A stretch of DNA of 64,000 bases from an uncultured Prevotella sp. Its GTDB lineage: Bacteria > Bacteroidota > Bacteroidia > Bacteroidales > Bacteroidaceae. The stretch is from assembly GCA_900540885.1 (NCBI GenBank), contig UQHJ01000001.1:71065-135064 (forward strand), given 5' to 3'. Below the pieces are notes generated by a model. The model worked only from the letters and a program-made list of their open reading frames with translations, had not been told where the DNA came from and did not search any database. Shown in pieces: positions 22,271-32,906 of this stretch. Each line of letters begins with the position of its first letter. Positions within the stretch are counted from its first letter, which is position 1. Both the position numbers and the translations under genes were made by a program.

Positions 22271-22334
22271 GTCGTGAGGCGCCCTTTAAATAAAAGGACT
22301 CCATAACGCATCGTGTGGGTAAACTCGGTTTAAC

Positions 22335-22529
22335 AAACTGCAATTTATCTGCCTAATTGGGGGGTTAATTGGGGGGCGGGGTTTTAACCCGCGACAGCAG
22401 CATGTTTTGAGCATCTACTTATAGTCGCTTAGCGACTATAAACAGATAATTTACAACATGCTGCTGCCGCGGGTTAAAAACCCGCCCCCCAATTAGCCCC
22501 CACCCAATTAGGCAGATAAATTGCAGTTT
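22335..22529. repeat. 195-bp palindrome with 26-bp perfect ends
   Basis: The ends 22335-22360 and 22504-22529 are perfect inverted repeats (starting AAACTGCAATTTATCTGCCT). Further inward are GGGTTTTAACCCGC-type arms, CAGCAGCATGTT/AACATGCTGCTG arms, and a central hairpin 22420-22440 (TATAGTCGCT). It also contains TTTTGAGCATCTACTTAT, like the family B ends. The gap between rfbB and the pfl promoter has no ORF. Confidence 0.75.
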
Positions 22530-22610
22530 ATTTATTACCCCAAATCTGCTAAGCCAATACTACATATTTTGTACTTATTACAAAATAGTTAATAAATAAT
22601 GAACAAAGTA

Positions 22611-22641
22611 TTGCATTACTGTAAGTAATGTTATAACTTTG
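22611..22641 (+). promoter_or_regulatory. pflB promoter with a palindrome between the elements
   Basis: TTG at 22611-22613 and TAACTTTG at 22634-22641 are 20 bp apart, a good match to the Bacteroidetes -33/-7 layout. The spacer holds the palindrome CATTACTGTAAGTAATG (22614-22630), a plausible operator. The 5' untranslated region would be about 180 bases. Confidence 0.65.
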
Positions 22642-22832
22642 CACACATATAAAATACAAGGACAAGCCTACTATCTTGATAGAACAAATACATAGTAAGC
22701 TTTTATTACTACTACTCACTTTTGAAATTATTATATTGAACTAAAATAGGTTGTCGCGCCATTTCTCTGTATAAGGGCACGACACCCATTGGCATTCAAT
22801 TCACTTCTAACCCTAAACCCTTTAATCAGAAA

Positions 22833-25049
<2,217 letters not shown>

Positions 25050-25089
25050 TACACGCACCAGAACATTAAATATTTTATCCACTTTCAAT

Positions 25090-25124
25090 CACTATGCAAA
25101 GTTTTATACTATCTTTGCATAGTG
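25090..25124 (+). terminator. pflB terminator overlapping a -7 promoter motif
   Basis: CACTATGCAAAG (25090-25101) and CTTTGCATAGTG (25113-25124) are perfect arms followed by nine T. TATCTTTG (25110-25117), a -7 match, lies in the loop and right arm, 41 bp before the next gene's start codon, so one sequence may both end pflB transcription and start the next gene. Confidence 0.7.
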
Positions 25125-25157
25125 TTTTTTTTTACATTATAAATCTAACCATTTAAC

Positions 25158-26390
25158 ATGAAGAATATTTACCTATTACTCTCCGCTGCCCTCGTTTTGG
25201 GCGCTTGCCAAAGTGATGCTTTAGACGAAGCTTCCGTTCAACCCAACACTCCTACAACCACCATTACCCCTACCCCACAAGTTTCTTTTGCACAACCCGA
25301 TGGGGCCGTTAAACTTAGCAACAACACTGCACAGGCCGTATGGCAACTCCTGCAAAAGGTGTCGCCCGAACAAGCCTTGCAATTAGGCGAAACCGAAATA
25401 ACCGATGCGCAGTACGCTGAAATTAAAGAATTTGTGGACGCTAATCTCAAGGACGAATACCAATACAAGACGTACCTCAACATTTTCCAATGGATTGTCA
25501 AAAATGTGAAGTACGCCTCGACGGGACAAGCGTATCTCAATCCCTACGACGTATTTAAATATAAAACTTGCATTTGCCAAGGCTACGCCAATCTACTCAA
25601 GACGATGTGCTTAACGCAAGGCATCCCCTGCTTCGTGGCCAATGGTTGGCTGAGCACCATTGGTGGACACGCGTGGAACTACGTTTATGCCGACGGCGAT
25701 TGGTATGTAAGCGACCCCACTAACAATCAAGAGTTTAAGGCGGCTAACGTTGCAGGTTACCAAAATACGCTCATTCCTCAACGCATCGACTTCAACCTCT
25801 TTGAAGACGATAAGTGCGTCTACAACTATCAAGAGGGACAACTCAACGTGACAAAGGTAAAGGATACGAACAGCAACAGTTTGGTACTTCCCTATAGCAT
25901 AGCGGGATTTCAAATAACATCGTTCCAACTCAACGAAAAGATGCCCGACAGCGTTACACATCTTTACGTTGGTGCCAATCTTGTCACCTTTGGTTATACA
26001 CCTGAGAGCATGAGTCGCTTTTGTCCCAATCTGGAAGCCATCGAGATTGACCCACAAAACAAAGATTTAGAATCGTTTAGTGGCGTCGCTTATCTCACCA
26101 CCAACAAAAGCTATCCATACTTCGTTCCTGCTGGCATCAAACGCATTGAGTTACGCCCCATGGAAGTTATGGACAAGAACACGCTTTCTTTCCTTGACAA
26201 GCTCGAAGAGATAGTCATTGCCGAAGGCACAAAACGCATCGAACAGTATGCCGTAGAACGGTGTCCCAACCTCAAAACTATTTACGTGCCCAACAGTGTT
26301 ACCTACATCGACAAGAATGCTTTTGCCGACTGTGGTAACAATTATCAAATCATCAACGTCACCACGGGTATTCACGAAGTAAGAAAGTAA
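25158..26390 (+). CDS. Transglutaminase-like lipoprotein with BspA-type leucine-rich repeats
   Basis: The 410-residue protein has a lipoprotein signal (LVLGACQS, Cys16) and a Thr/Pro-rich spacer. A transglutaminase-like domain follows (~95-200) with catalytic Cys in CICQGYANLLK, His in GGHAWNYVY and Asp in WYVSDPTN, all present. A C-terminal LRR_5-like region (~255-405) includes CPNLKTIYVPNSVTYI. It is likely surface- or periplasm-exposed. Such bacterial domains are usually proteases or cross-linking enzymes, and the repeats may bind a protein. Unusual coupling but known in Bacteroidales. Confidence 0.82.
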   Translation: MKNIYLLLSAALVLGACQSDALDEASVQPNTPTTTITPTPQVSFAQPDGAVKLSNNTAQAVWQLLQKVSPEQALQLGETEITDAQYAEIKEFVDANLKDEYQYKTYLNIFQWIVKNVKYASTGQAYLNPYDVFKYKTCICQGYANLLKTMCLTQGIPCFVANGWLSTIGGHAWNYVYADGDWYVSDPTNNQEFKAANVAGYQNTLIPQRIDFNLFEDDKCVYNYQEGQLNVTKVKDTNSNSLVLPYSIAGFQITSFQLNEKMPDSVTHLYVGANLVTFGYTPESMSRFCPNLEAIEIDPQNKDLESFSGVAYLTTNKSYPYFVPAGIKRIELRPMEVMDKNTLSFLDKLEEIVIAEGTKRIEQYAVERCPNLKTIYVPNSVTYIDKNAFADCGNNYQIINVTTGIHEVRK

Positions 26391-26443
26391 GCACGAATCG
26401 TGTGGGTAGACTGCAATTTATCTACTTGCCTAACACAAAAAAG

Positions 26444-26479
26444 AATAGCCCACCTCATATAGTAATGAGGTGGGCTATT
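26444..26479. terminator. Bidirectional terminator
   Basis: AATAGCCCACCTCAT and ATGAGGTGGGCTATT are perfect 15-bp arms around a 6-base loop, between the convergent transglutaminase and DUF349 genes. Confidence 0.85.
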
Positions 26480-26502
26480 TATCTTTCTACGCTATTCGCG
26501 TA

Positions 26503-28362
26503 TTACTTTGCTTCTTTTTCAGCCTTAATCTGTTCGTTTACGGCCTTGATTTTTTCAACGATTTCGTTAAGGTCTTCCTTCAAGCGTTCTACCTTCTTTT
26601 CGATATCAGCAACTAATGAGTTGCCTTTCTTTGAACTTGAACGGAAGAAGGTGAGATTGGTTTCGTAATTCTGAATTTCCTGCTTCTTGTTCTCCAACGC
26701 ATTCTGTAAGCGGCCACGCTCGCGAGTGAGTTCAGAGCCACCCTTATCGGCTACATTCTTGCGGAAGTTGTCCATGCGACGACGGCCAGCCGTTTCGTGC
26801 AATGTGTCGTAAATTTTGTCACAGAGCTCGCGATAACGACGATACATCTTCTCCTTCTTGCTATAAGGCACGTGACCTATCTCGTTCCAACGAGCCTGCA
26901 ACTCACGTACACTCTTCAACAAATCATCGCTCGCATTTTCTACCAACTTTTCGAGCTCAGCGATAACGCCCTTCTTGAGTTCAAGGTTGGCTTCTTCTTC
27001 CTTACGCTGACCTGCATTGGCTGCATTCTTCTGCTCAAAGAAGTAGTTACAAGCATCGTTGAAGCGCTTCCAAATAGCGTCAGATACTTTGTGAGCCACA
27101 GGACCTATTGCCTTCCATTCTTTCTGCAACTCTACAAACTTGTTAGTCGTTGCGCCCCAATCAGTGCTATCTTTCAGAGCTTCTGCTTTTTCAATCAAAG
27201 CATTCTTAGCTGTGAGGTTAGCATTCAACTTCTCACGGTTAGCCTTGAAGTAAGCCGTCTTAGCTTGGAAGAAGCGGTCGCAAGCCATGCGGAAGCGTTC
27301 GAAGATTTCGGCATTTACCTTACGAGGTGTAAAGCCTACTGTCTTCCACTCAGCCTGAATGGCCAACACTTGTTTGGTCATCTCTTCCCACTGTGCATAA
27401 GTCTTCAAGCCGTCAAACTCAAGGGCTTCAACTTGTTGACAGAGTTCTGTCTTCTTAGCCAAATTTTCTTCTTCCTTTGCCTTGATAGCCTCAAAGTGGT
27501 CTTGGTGGCGCTTGTTGATAACGGTCGAAGCATCTTTGAAGCGCTTCCATATCTCGTCACGCAACTCCTTGGCTACAGGACCTGTCTCGCGATACTCCTG
27601 GTGCAACTTCTGCAATTGGTGGAAAGCTGAGATAGGGTCTTCTACATCGGCCAACTTTTCAGCAGCTTCGCAAAGGTGGGTCTTGATTTCAAGATTTTTC
27701 TTGAAGTCATAGGCACGCATCTCGTGGTTCAAGCGCAATTGGTCGTAGAACTGTTCTGTATAGAGTTGATAGTTCTTCCACAATTCTGTTGCATTCTCAG
27801 CAGGAACGGCCTTGAGTTCCTTCCACTCAGCCTGCAATTCTTTCACCTCGTTGTAGCCCTTATCAGCGTCCTCAGGAGTAGCAGCCAAAGCCTTGATACG
27901 TTCGATAATCTCTTGCTTACGCTTCAAGTTCTGCTGCTTCTCAGCCTCAAGTGCTTCGGCCGCCTTATTGCGCATCTCACGAATGAGCGATAATTGAGCC
28001 TTGAAATTCTCTTCGTCCATGTCGGGAGCAGGCATAAAGTCTTCAGCTTTGCCACCCTCTTCAATGAACTTTTCGCGAGCACTCGCTACGTCAGCATTGT
28101 GGAAGCGATAGTAGAGCATTTTAAGGTGGTCAAGTTCAGTTCGCTCTACGTTACCACCATTATATACAATCTGCTTCAACACTTCAATCACCTCAGCCTT
28201 TGTCTTAGGTTCAGCGGGCTTTTCAGCAGCAGTAGTGGTTTCTGTTGTTTCGTTTGAAGTGGCAGTCTGAATAGCCTCTTCAGTAGTGTTCTCAGCCGAA
28301 GTGCTTTCAGGTGTTACTACCTTTTGTTCTTCCACTTCAGCAGTGTTCTTGATTTCGTCCAT
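26503..28362 (-). CDS. DUF349 repeat protein
   Basis: The 619-residue acidic, coiled-coil-rich protein has a low-complexity Glu/Thr N-terminus (~1-60) and then five DUF349 repeats, recognised by the repeated pattern LQxEWKxxGPVxxxxxxxxWKRF followed by a helix (for example VELQKEWKAIGPV and LAIQAEWKTVGFT). A terminal coiled coil ends in Lys/Glu-rich sequence. No signal peptide, so cytosolic. The molecular function of DUF349 proteins is not established. It ends against a strong bidirectional terminator. Confidence 0.88.
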   Translation of the reverse strand: MDEIKNTAEVEEQKVVTPESTSAENTTEEAIQTATSNETTETTTAAEKPAEPKTKAEVIEVLKQIVYNGGNVERTELDHLKMLYYRFHNADVASAREKFIEEGGKAEDFMPAPDMDEENFKAQLSLIREMRNKAAEALEAEKQQNLKRKQEIIERIKALAATPEDADKGYNEVKELQAEWKELKAVPAENATELWKNYQLYTEQFYDQLRLNHEMRAYDFKKNLEIKTHLCEAAEKLADVEDPISAFHQLQKLHQEYRETGPVAKELRDEIWKRFKDASTVINKRHQDHFEAIKAKEEENLAKKTELCQQVEALEFDGLKTYAQWEEMTKQVLAIQAEWKTVGFTPRKVNAEIFERFRMACDRFFQAKTAYFKANREKLNANLTAKNALIEKAEALKDSTDWGATTNKFVELQKEWKAIGPVAHKVSDAIWKRFNDACNYFFEQKNAANAGQRKEEEANLELKKGVIAELEKLVENASDDLLKSVRELQARWNEIGHVPYSKKEKMYRRYRELCDKIYDTLHETAGRRRMDNFRKNVADKGGSELTRERGRLQNALENKKQEIQNYETNLTFFRSSSKKGNSLVADIEKKVERLKEDLNEIVEKIKAVNEQIKAEKEAK

Positions 28363-28455
28363 AATAATTAGGATAGGATCAGTTCGCTAATAGCGCAGTC
28401 GTGAAAGCGCGCTATTATTTATTAAATAAGTTATAGGATTGGTGTGAAACGTATG

Positions 28456-28505
28456 CACGACTTTGTGTAAGGGCTATAAGCATTTAGCACCAACACAAAG
28501 TCGTG
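28456..28505. repeat. 13-bp inverted repeat between corA and the DUF349 gene
   Basis: CACGACTTTGTGT (28456-28468) and ACACAAAGTCGTG (28493-28505) are perfect arms, 85 bp beyond the corA stop, on the path to the DUF349 gene. Probably the corA terminator, though there is no T-run. Confidence 0.45.
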
Positions 28506-28590
28506 GCCGTTGCACTATTTATTTATGCAAATAAAGTTATTTTATTTTGTTCTGCAAAGGTTTTGCTTTAAAATCTTTGTTCAAAAGGAA

Positions 28591-29517
28591 TTAAATCCAA
28601 GCTTTCCAGCGGAAAAGGCCATAAAATATGCCTGTTACGACTATCGAAGCGATGATTACCACGGGGAAACCCCACCACACGGTTTCCATACCACTTACCA
28701 AGTTCATACCAAATATACTGGCTATCAACGTGGGGAACATCAAGATAATGGAGACGGAGGTCATCTGTTTCATCACGCCCGCCATATTGTTATTAATAAT
28801 GCTGGCGTAGGTCTCCATGGTAGAGTCAAGAATATTGGTGTAGATGTTGGTCGTCTCGCGTGCCTGGTTCATCTCAATCGTTACGTCCTCAATGAGGTCA
28901 GCATCGAGTTCGTCGACTGGGAGTTTAAACTTCAACTTCGATAGCAGCGTTTCGTTACCACGAATAGAAGTGATAAAGTAGGTCAAACTATCTTGTAGAC
29001 GTGAGAGTCCAACGAGGTCTTCATTATCAATTTGTCTATCAAGGTTACGTTTAGCCTCTTCAAGCAACACATTGATTTGCTTCAATCGCTTCAAGTACCA
29101 TACCGCTGAGGAGAGGAAGAGGCGGAACACCAAGTCTACGGAGTCGGTAAATCCTTGATTGCGCTTTTGTTGGTACGAAACGAAGTCTATCATCATATTC
29201 GTCTCGTAGTTACACACGGTCACACATACGCCTTTATTTAATATAATGCCCATTGGAATGGTAGTATGGGGTGTGCGTGAAGCGACCTCTTTCACATAGG
29301 GTATACGCAAGATGATGAGCGACCACCCTTCGTCATATTCATAACGTGAACGTTCGTCTTTATCTCGGATGTCGTCTAAGAAGTAATCAGGGATTTTGAG
29401 TTCGTTAATTAAGAAGTCCTCGTCCTCGGGTGTAGAACACGTAACCTGCACCCAGCAGTCGGGTGCCCATTCGTCAATGGTTTGTAGCGTTTTGTTGTAA
29501 TTCCAGTAAGTACGCAT
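28591..29517 (-). CDS. corA: CorA-family magnesium/divalent cation transporter
   Basis: The 308-residue protein has a large cytosolic domain with long helices and two C-terminal transmembrane segments. The signature GMN is in SIFGMNLVSG between the two helices, which form the pentameric pore; the loop after it carries the acidic Glu (MET) expected at the entrance. The C-terminus is basic (FRWKAWI). CorA proteins import Mg2+, sometimes Co2+ or Ni2+. Symbol given at family level. Confidence 0.9.
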   Translation of the reverse strand: MRTYWNYNKTLQTIDEWAPDCWVQVTCSTPEDEDFLINELKIPDYFLDDIRDKDERSRYEYDEGWSLIILRIPYVKEVASRTPHTTIPMGIILNKGVCVTVCNYETNMMIDFVSYQQKRNQGFTDSVDLVFRLFLSSAVWYLKRLKQINVLLEEAKRNLDRQIDNEDLVGLSRLQDSLTYFITSIRGNETLLSKLKFKLPVDELDADLIEDVTIEMNQARETTNIYTNILDSTMETYASIINNNMAGVMKQMTSVSIILMFPTLIASIFGMNLVSGMETVWWGFPVVIIASIVVTGIFYGLFRWKAWI

Positions 29518-29859
29518 AAAAACAGGTTGTTTACAAAGTGATGCGGGTAATCATGTAACATGCGCACAACGTATCCTCCGATACGAAAAAGGGGTACGCA
29601 GCTAACATGAGCCTTTTGCACAGCCTGTTTCGGATCGGCTTCAATCGTTGGTTTCCGCGTGATAGTCGTCCATTTTGTTATTAATAATAATTGGTATGAG
29701 TGATTTTTTACAGAGCCTCACCCTTTGACTCATTTTTGCGAAGCAAAAGTACAAATAATCTCTGAAATGGGGAATATGAATGAGGTATAAACTGCAAATT
29801 GTCGAAGAGAGCATGAATGAACATTAACGAAAAATGTAACACGAGGTGGGGAGAATATG
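29518..29859. other. Gap between corA and the DUF1810 gene
   Basis: 342 bp without an ORF of interest. It holds a minus-strand TACTTTTG at 29744-29751 that could drive corA with a long (~220-base) leader. Nothing else recognised; no known riboswitch fold was identified by eye. Confidence 0.4.
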
Positions 29860-30495
29860 TCACTTCCAACGATTTCGGTTGAGAACCCGCTTGAATACAG
29901 CAGGTGCTCCTTCCAATGAGGCAAACAACAACATACATGAGCGGAATTTTATGACATCAGCTCCAAATATTTCATAAGGGCTTTTGTCACTATCAAGAAC
30001 AGCCTGTGTTATTTCGCAGAGATTCTTTCCTAAGATGGGATGTTCAAGAAATAATTTTGCTTGTTTCCTGTTAAGGATACCATAGAACCGCGACCGTTCT
30101 GACTTACCCAGCCCTTTCATTTGTGGAAATATCCACCACATCCAATGTGTCTTTTTCTTACCATTCTTTACCTCCTGAAGTGCTTGGGCATACGTTTGCT
30201 CATGCGGCACAACATATCTACTAACATAGCCATATTCCCATGTTTGCATCTCCTCTTCGGTTAAAAAATTCAAGATAAGATCCGCTAATGGTATATGTCC
30301 AATATTCCTGTCTGACAACCAGTATTCGGGATCGAGAGAGCTGTCAGGCAACATCCTAAGGTCTTTAATACAATCTTCTACTATTTGCTTCTTACGTTCT
30401 TCTGATTGTAAAACCATCATTACATTCTTATTATTAAGCAAACTGTAGAGGTCGTCACGGAGTTCTTGCTCTAATTCTTTTGAAATTGTTTTCAT
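29860..30495 (-). CDS. DUF1810 family protein
   Basis: The 211-residue protein has a C-terminal DUF1810 domain (about 95-205): YAQALQEVKNGKKKTHWMWW, IFPQMKGLGKSERSRFYGI and a terminal KFRSCMLLFA. The extra N-terminal ~90 residues are helical and acidic with no family I recognise. Usual family members are about 140-150 residues. Function is not established; no signal peptide or membrane segment is visible. Monocistronic, with a -7 motif at 30584-30591. Confidence 0.75.
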   Translation of the reverse strand: MKTISKELEQELRDDLYSLLNNKNVMMVLQSEERKKQIVEDCIKDLRMLPDSSLDPEYWLSDRNIGHIPLADLILNFLTEEEMQTWEYGYVSRYVVPHEQTYAQALQEVKNGKKKTHWMWWIFPQMKGLGKSERSRFYGILNRKQAKLFLEHPILGKNLCEITQAVLDSDKSPYEIFGADVIKFRSCMLLFASLEGAPAVFKRVLNRNRWK

Positions 30496-30583
30496 AGCTT
30501 GTAATATTTACTTTATGCCAACGTGAAAGATGGCGTTTAACGTTTTTCGCTGTTTTTCTTGTCCTTGCTGTTTTTTTACGCGG

Positions 30584-30591
30584 CAAAGATA
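30584..30591 (-). promoter_or_regulatory. -7 promoter element of the DUF1810 gene
   Basis: TATCTTTG on the minus strand, about 90 bp upstream of the start codon. Confidence 0.5.
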
Positions 30592-30760
30592 TGAACGTTT
30601 TACTCGATTAAAAAAGCTTACACCGCAGCTTGTATAAAACACCACTGTTAATGTACGAAATACACGTTAGCAACCTGTATATACCTTAAGCAGCCCTTCA
30701 AACTCTTCAAAATTAGTTTATAACGCAATCCTTATCCCAAACTCGCGTTAATACATTAAA

Positions 30761-30812
30761 GCCTCTCCCCCTAAGTTCCTCCCTATTCGGGGAGGGGCTT
30801 AGGGGGAGAGGC
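30761..30812 (-). terminator. Terminator of the aminotransferase gene, CCTCTCCCC palindrome copy 2
   Basis: GCCTCTCCCCCTAAG (30761-30775) and CTTAGGGGGAGAGGC (30798-30812) are perfect arms with an inner CTCCC/GGGAG stem. Closely similar to the palindrome at 11944-11998. Confidence 0.7.
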
Positions 30813-30828
30813 TAATTTGCAGTTTATA

Positions 30829-32016
30829 TTACTTCAACTTGCTGCAAGCTTCCTTGATACGGCGAAGAGCTTCAACAATGTTTTCGTCACTCGTGGCATA
30901 GCTCATGCGGAAACATTCGGGCGAACCAAAGGCGGCACCACCGACTGTGGCTACATGACCTACTTCGAGGAGATAAATGGCAAAGTCCATAGAATCCTTA
31001 ATGACACGTTCACCGTCTGTCTTACCAAAGTAATAGCTGCACTTGGGGAAGAGGTAGAAAGCACCATGAGGATCGTTTACTTCAAAGCCCGGCACTTCCT
31101 TGGCCAACTTCACAATCAAATTCTTACGACGCTCGAAAGCTTGACGCATTTCTTCTACGCACTCTTGCGGACCTGCGAAAGCCTCAGTAGCGGCTACTTG
31201 ACTTACAGAGCAAGGACCGCTGGTATACTGTCCCTGCAACTTGCTACAAGCCTTTGCAATTTCGAGCGGAGCTGCTAAGAAACCAATACGCCAACCTGTC
31301 ATAGCATAAGCTTTTGACACGCCATTGATGACAATCGTACGCTCTTTCATGCCCTCACAAGCAGCAATAGAAGCGTGTTCACCTACGTAGTTGATGTGTT
31401 CGTAAATCTCATCGCTGATGATGTAAACGCCCTCGTGCTTGCGCAATACTTCAGCCAAAGCTTCTAATTCAGCTTTGCTATAGACCGATCCCGTAGGGTT
31501 GCTGGGAGAGCAAAGAATGATAGCACGTGTCTTAGGCGTAATGGCAGCCTCAAGCTGAGCGGGTGTAATTTTGAAATCTTGTTCAATCTTAGCTTCTACA
31601 AAGACGGGCTTACCATCAGCCATGAGCACCATTTGTGGGTAGCTTACCCAATAAGGAGCGGGGATAATCACCTCTTCGCCCGGTGAAACGAGCGCCATAA
31701 CGGCATTACAAACACACTGCTTGGCACCATTTGACACGACGATTTGCTCGGGCGCATAAGTCAAGCCGTTTTCGTTCTGCAACTTATTGCAGATAGCCTT
31801 GCGCAAAGCAGGATAACCTGCTACGGGAGAATAACGAGAATAGTTTTCGTCGACGGCCTTCTTTGCAGCCTCTTTTATATGGTCAGGAGTATTAAAGTCG
31901 GGTTCACCTACTGAAAGGTTGATAATGTCAACGCCTTGCGCCTTGAGTTCTGCACTCTTTTGCGACATGGCAAGCGTGGCTGAAGGAGCCAAACGGTTTA
32001 CAAGTGTTGAAAGCAT
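30829..32016 (-). CDS. aspC: Class I PLP-dependent aspartate aminotransferase
   Basis: The 395-residue aminotransferase contains NLSVGEPDFNTPDHI, YSPVAGYPALRKAI, SNGAKQCVCNA (PLP phosphate loop), CSPSNPTGSVYS, SDEIYEHINY, and the Schiff-base lysine in VSKAYAMTGWRIGF, followed by FRMSYATSD with the substrate-carboxylate arginine. This pattern is the bacterial type I-beta aspartate aminotransferase, making aspartate from oxaloacetate and glutamate. Monocistronic with a palindromic terminator. Confidence 0.9.
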   Translation of the reverse strand: MLSTLVNRLAPSATLAMSQKSAELKAQGVDIINLSVGEPDFNTPDHIKEAAKKAVDENYSRYSPVAGYPALRKAICNKLQNENGLTYAPEQIVVSNGAKQCVCNAVMALVSPGEEVIIPAPYWVSYPQMVLMADGKPVFVEAKIEQDFKITPAQLEAAITPKTRAIILCSPSNPTGSVYSKAELEALAEVLRKHEGVYIISDEIYEHINYVGEHASIAACEGMKERTIVINGVSKAYAMTGWRIGFLAAPLEIAKACSKLQGQYTSGPCSVSQVAATEAFAGPQECVEEMRQAFERRKNLIVKLAKEVPGFEVNDPHGAFYLFPKCSYYFGKTDGERVIKDSMDFAIYLLEVGHVATVGGAAFGSPECFRMSYATSDENIVEALRRIKEACSKLK

Positions 32017-32096
32017 GTATTTAAAGGTTTTACGTTAGGGTAATATATACAATTACCTAACTGATTCAACTGTTATAATTGTTTCGAATAAGCAAA

Positions 32097-32145
32097 AAGG
32101 TGATAAGAGAAGCATTTCGTGGAGGAATGATTCTCTTATCACCTT
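32097..32145 (-). terminator. Terminator of the Bax inhibitor-1 family gene
   Basis: AAGGTGATAAGAGAA and TTCTCTTATCACCTT are perfect 15-bp arms around a 19-base loop, directly after the stop codon of the minus-strand gene. Confidence 0.75.
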
Positions 32146-32151
32146 ATTATA

Positions 32152-32889
32152 TTAACTGCGGCGGTTGCCGAAAATGCGAAGCAAGTAAAGGAAGAGGTTG
32201 ACAAAGTCAAGATAGAGCGATAAGCTACACATAAGAGCAATCTTCAATAGATTTTGATCGCCTAAGTTGGCTGACGCACGGAGTATATCTTTCATCTTCT
32301 GCGTATCGTATGCCGTAAGGCCACAGAAGAGAATGATACCCACATAGGTAAGCACCCAACTAAAAGTGGTGTTCGCTACGAAGATGTTGACAATCGTGCC
32401 TAAGACGAGGCCTATCAATGCCATCATCAAGAAACGTCCCATGCCTGAGAGGTCTTTTTTAATGAAAGCTCCTACCAATGACATTGCACCAAACGTGCCA
32501 GCCGTAACAAAGAAGGTAGTAGCCACGCTCTCCATGGTGTAAGCCAATAGAATGACCGACAAAGTGGCACCATTCAGTATAGAGTAAAGCCCGAACATGA
32601 TACCAGCCACGGGGAATGACATACGCATGATGTTGGCCGAAAGTATCCAGACCAAAGCTATCTCACCGATGAGCATGCCCAAAAGTACAGCGCGACTGCC
32701 TATGATAGAGTATAGCAGACTTTCATTACCAGCCACGTAGTAAGCTGTTAAGCCTGTCAGCACCAAGGCCATGGTCATCCAGACGTACACCTTGTTCACA
32801 ACGCTTGAGAAAGCCAACGTAGTGTTCGCTTTACCTGTTTGCTCTGCAACATTGAGGTCGTAACCATAGAAGTTGTTATATTCTGACAT
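32152..32889 (-). CDS. Bax inhibitor-1/YccA family membrane protein
   Basis: The 245-residue protein has seven hydrophobic segments and the family features: a cytosolic N-terminus, FVTAGTFGAMSLVGAFIKKD in the middle, and the C-terminal TAYDTQKMKDI followed by LYLDFVNLFLYLLRIFGNRR. Bacterial members act as pH-sensitive calcium leak channels or interact with membrane proteases; the role here is not known. It starts 17 bp after the ribBA stop and is likely co-transcribed with ribBA. Confidence 0.9.
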   Translation of the reverse strand: MSEYNNFYGYDLNVAEQTGKANTTLAFSSVVNKVYVWMTMALVLTGLTAYYVAGNESLLYSIIGSRAVLLGMLIGEIALVWILSANIMRMSFPVAGIMFGLYSILNGATLSVILLAYTMESVATTFFVTAGTFGAMSLVGAFIKKDLSGMGRFLMMALIGLVLGTIVNIFVANTTFSWVLTYVGIILFCGLTAYDTQKMKDILRASANLGDQNLLKIALMCSLSLYLDFVNLFLYLLRIFGNRRS

Positions 32890-32906
32890 AATCGTTTCAA
32901 TTTAAA

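Larger units (their letters stand above)
30496..30828. other. Gap between the DUF1810 gene and the aminotransferase
   Basis: 333 bp with a minus-strand TATCTTTG (30584-30591) for the DUF1810 gene and the CCTCTCCCC palindrome at 30761-30812. No ORF. Confidence 0.5.

Noticed and set aside
26797..27630. Long (277-codon) plus-strand frame opposite the DUF349 gene
   Set aside because: Antisense shadow of a repetitive, helix-coding gene; Leu/Phe-rich nonsense composition and no promoter or family.
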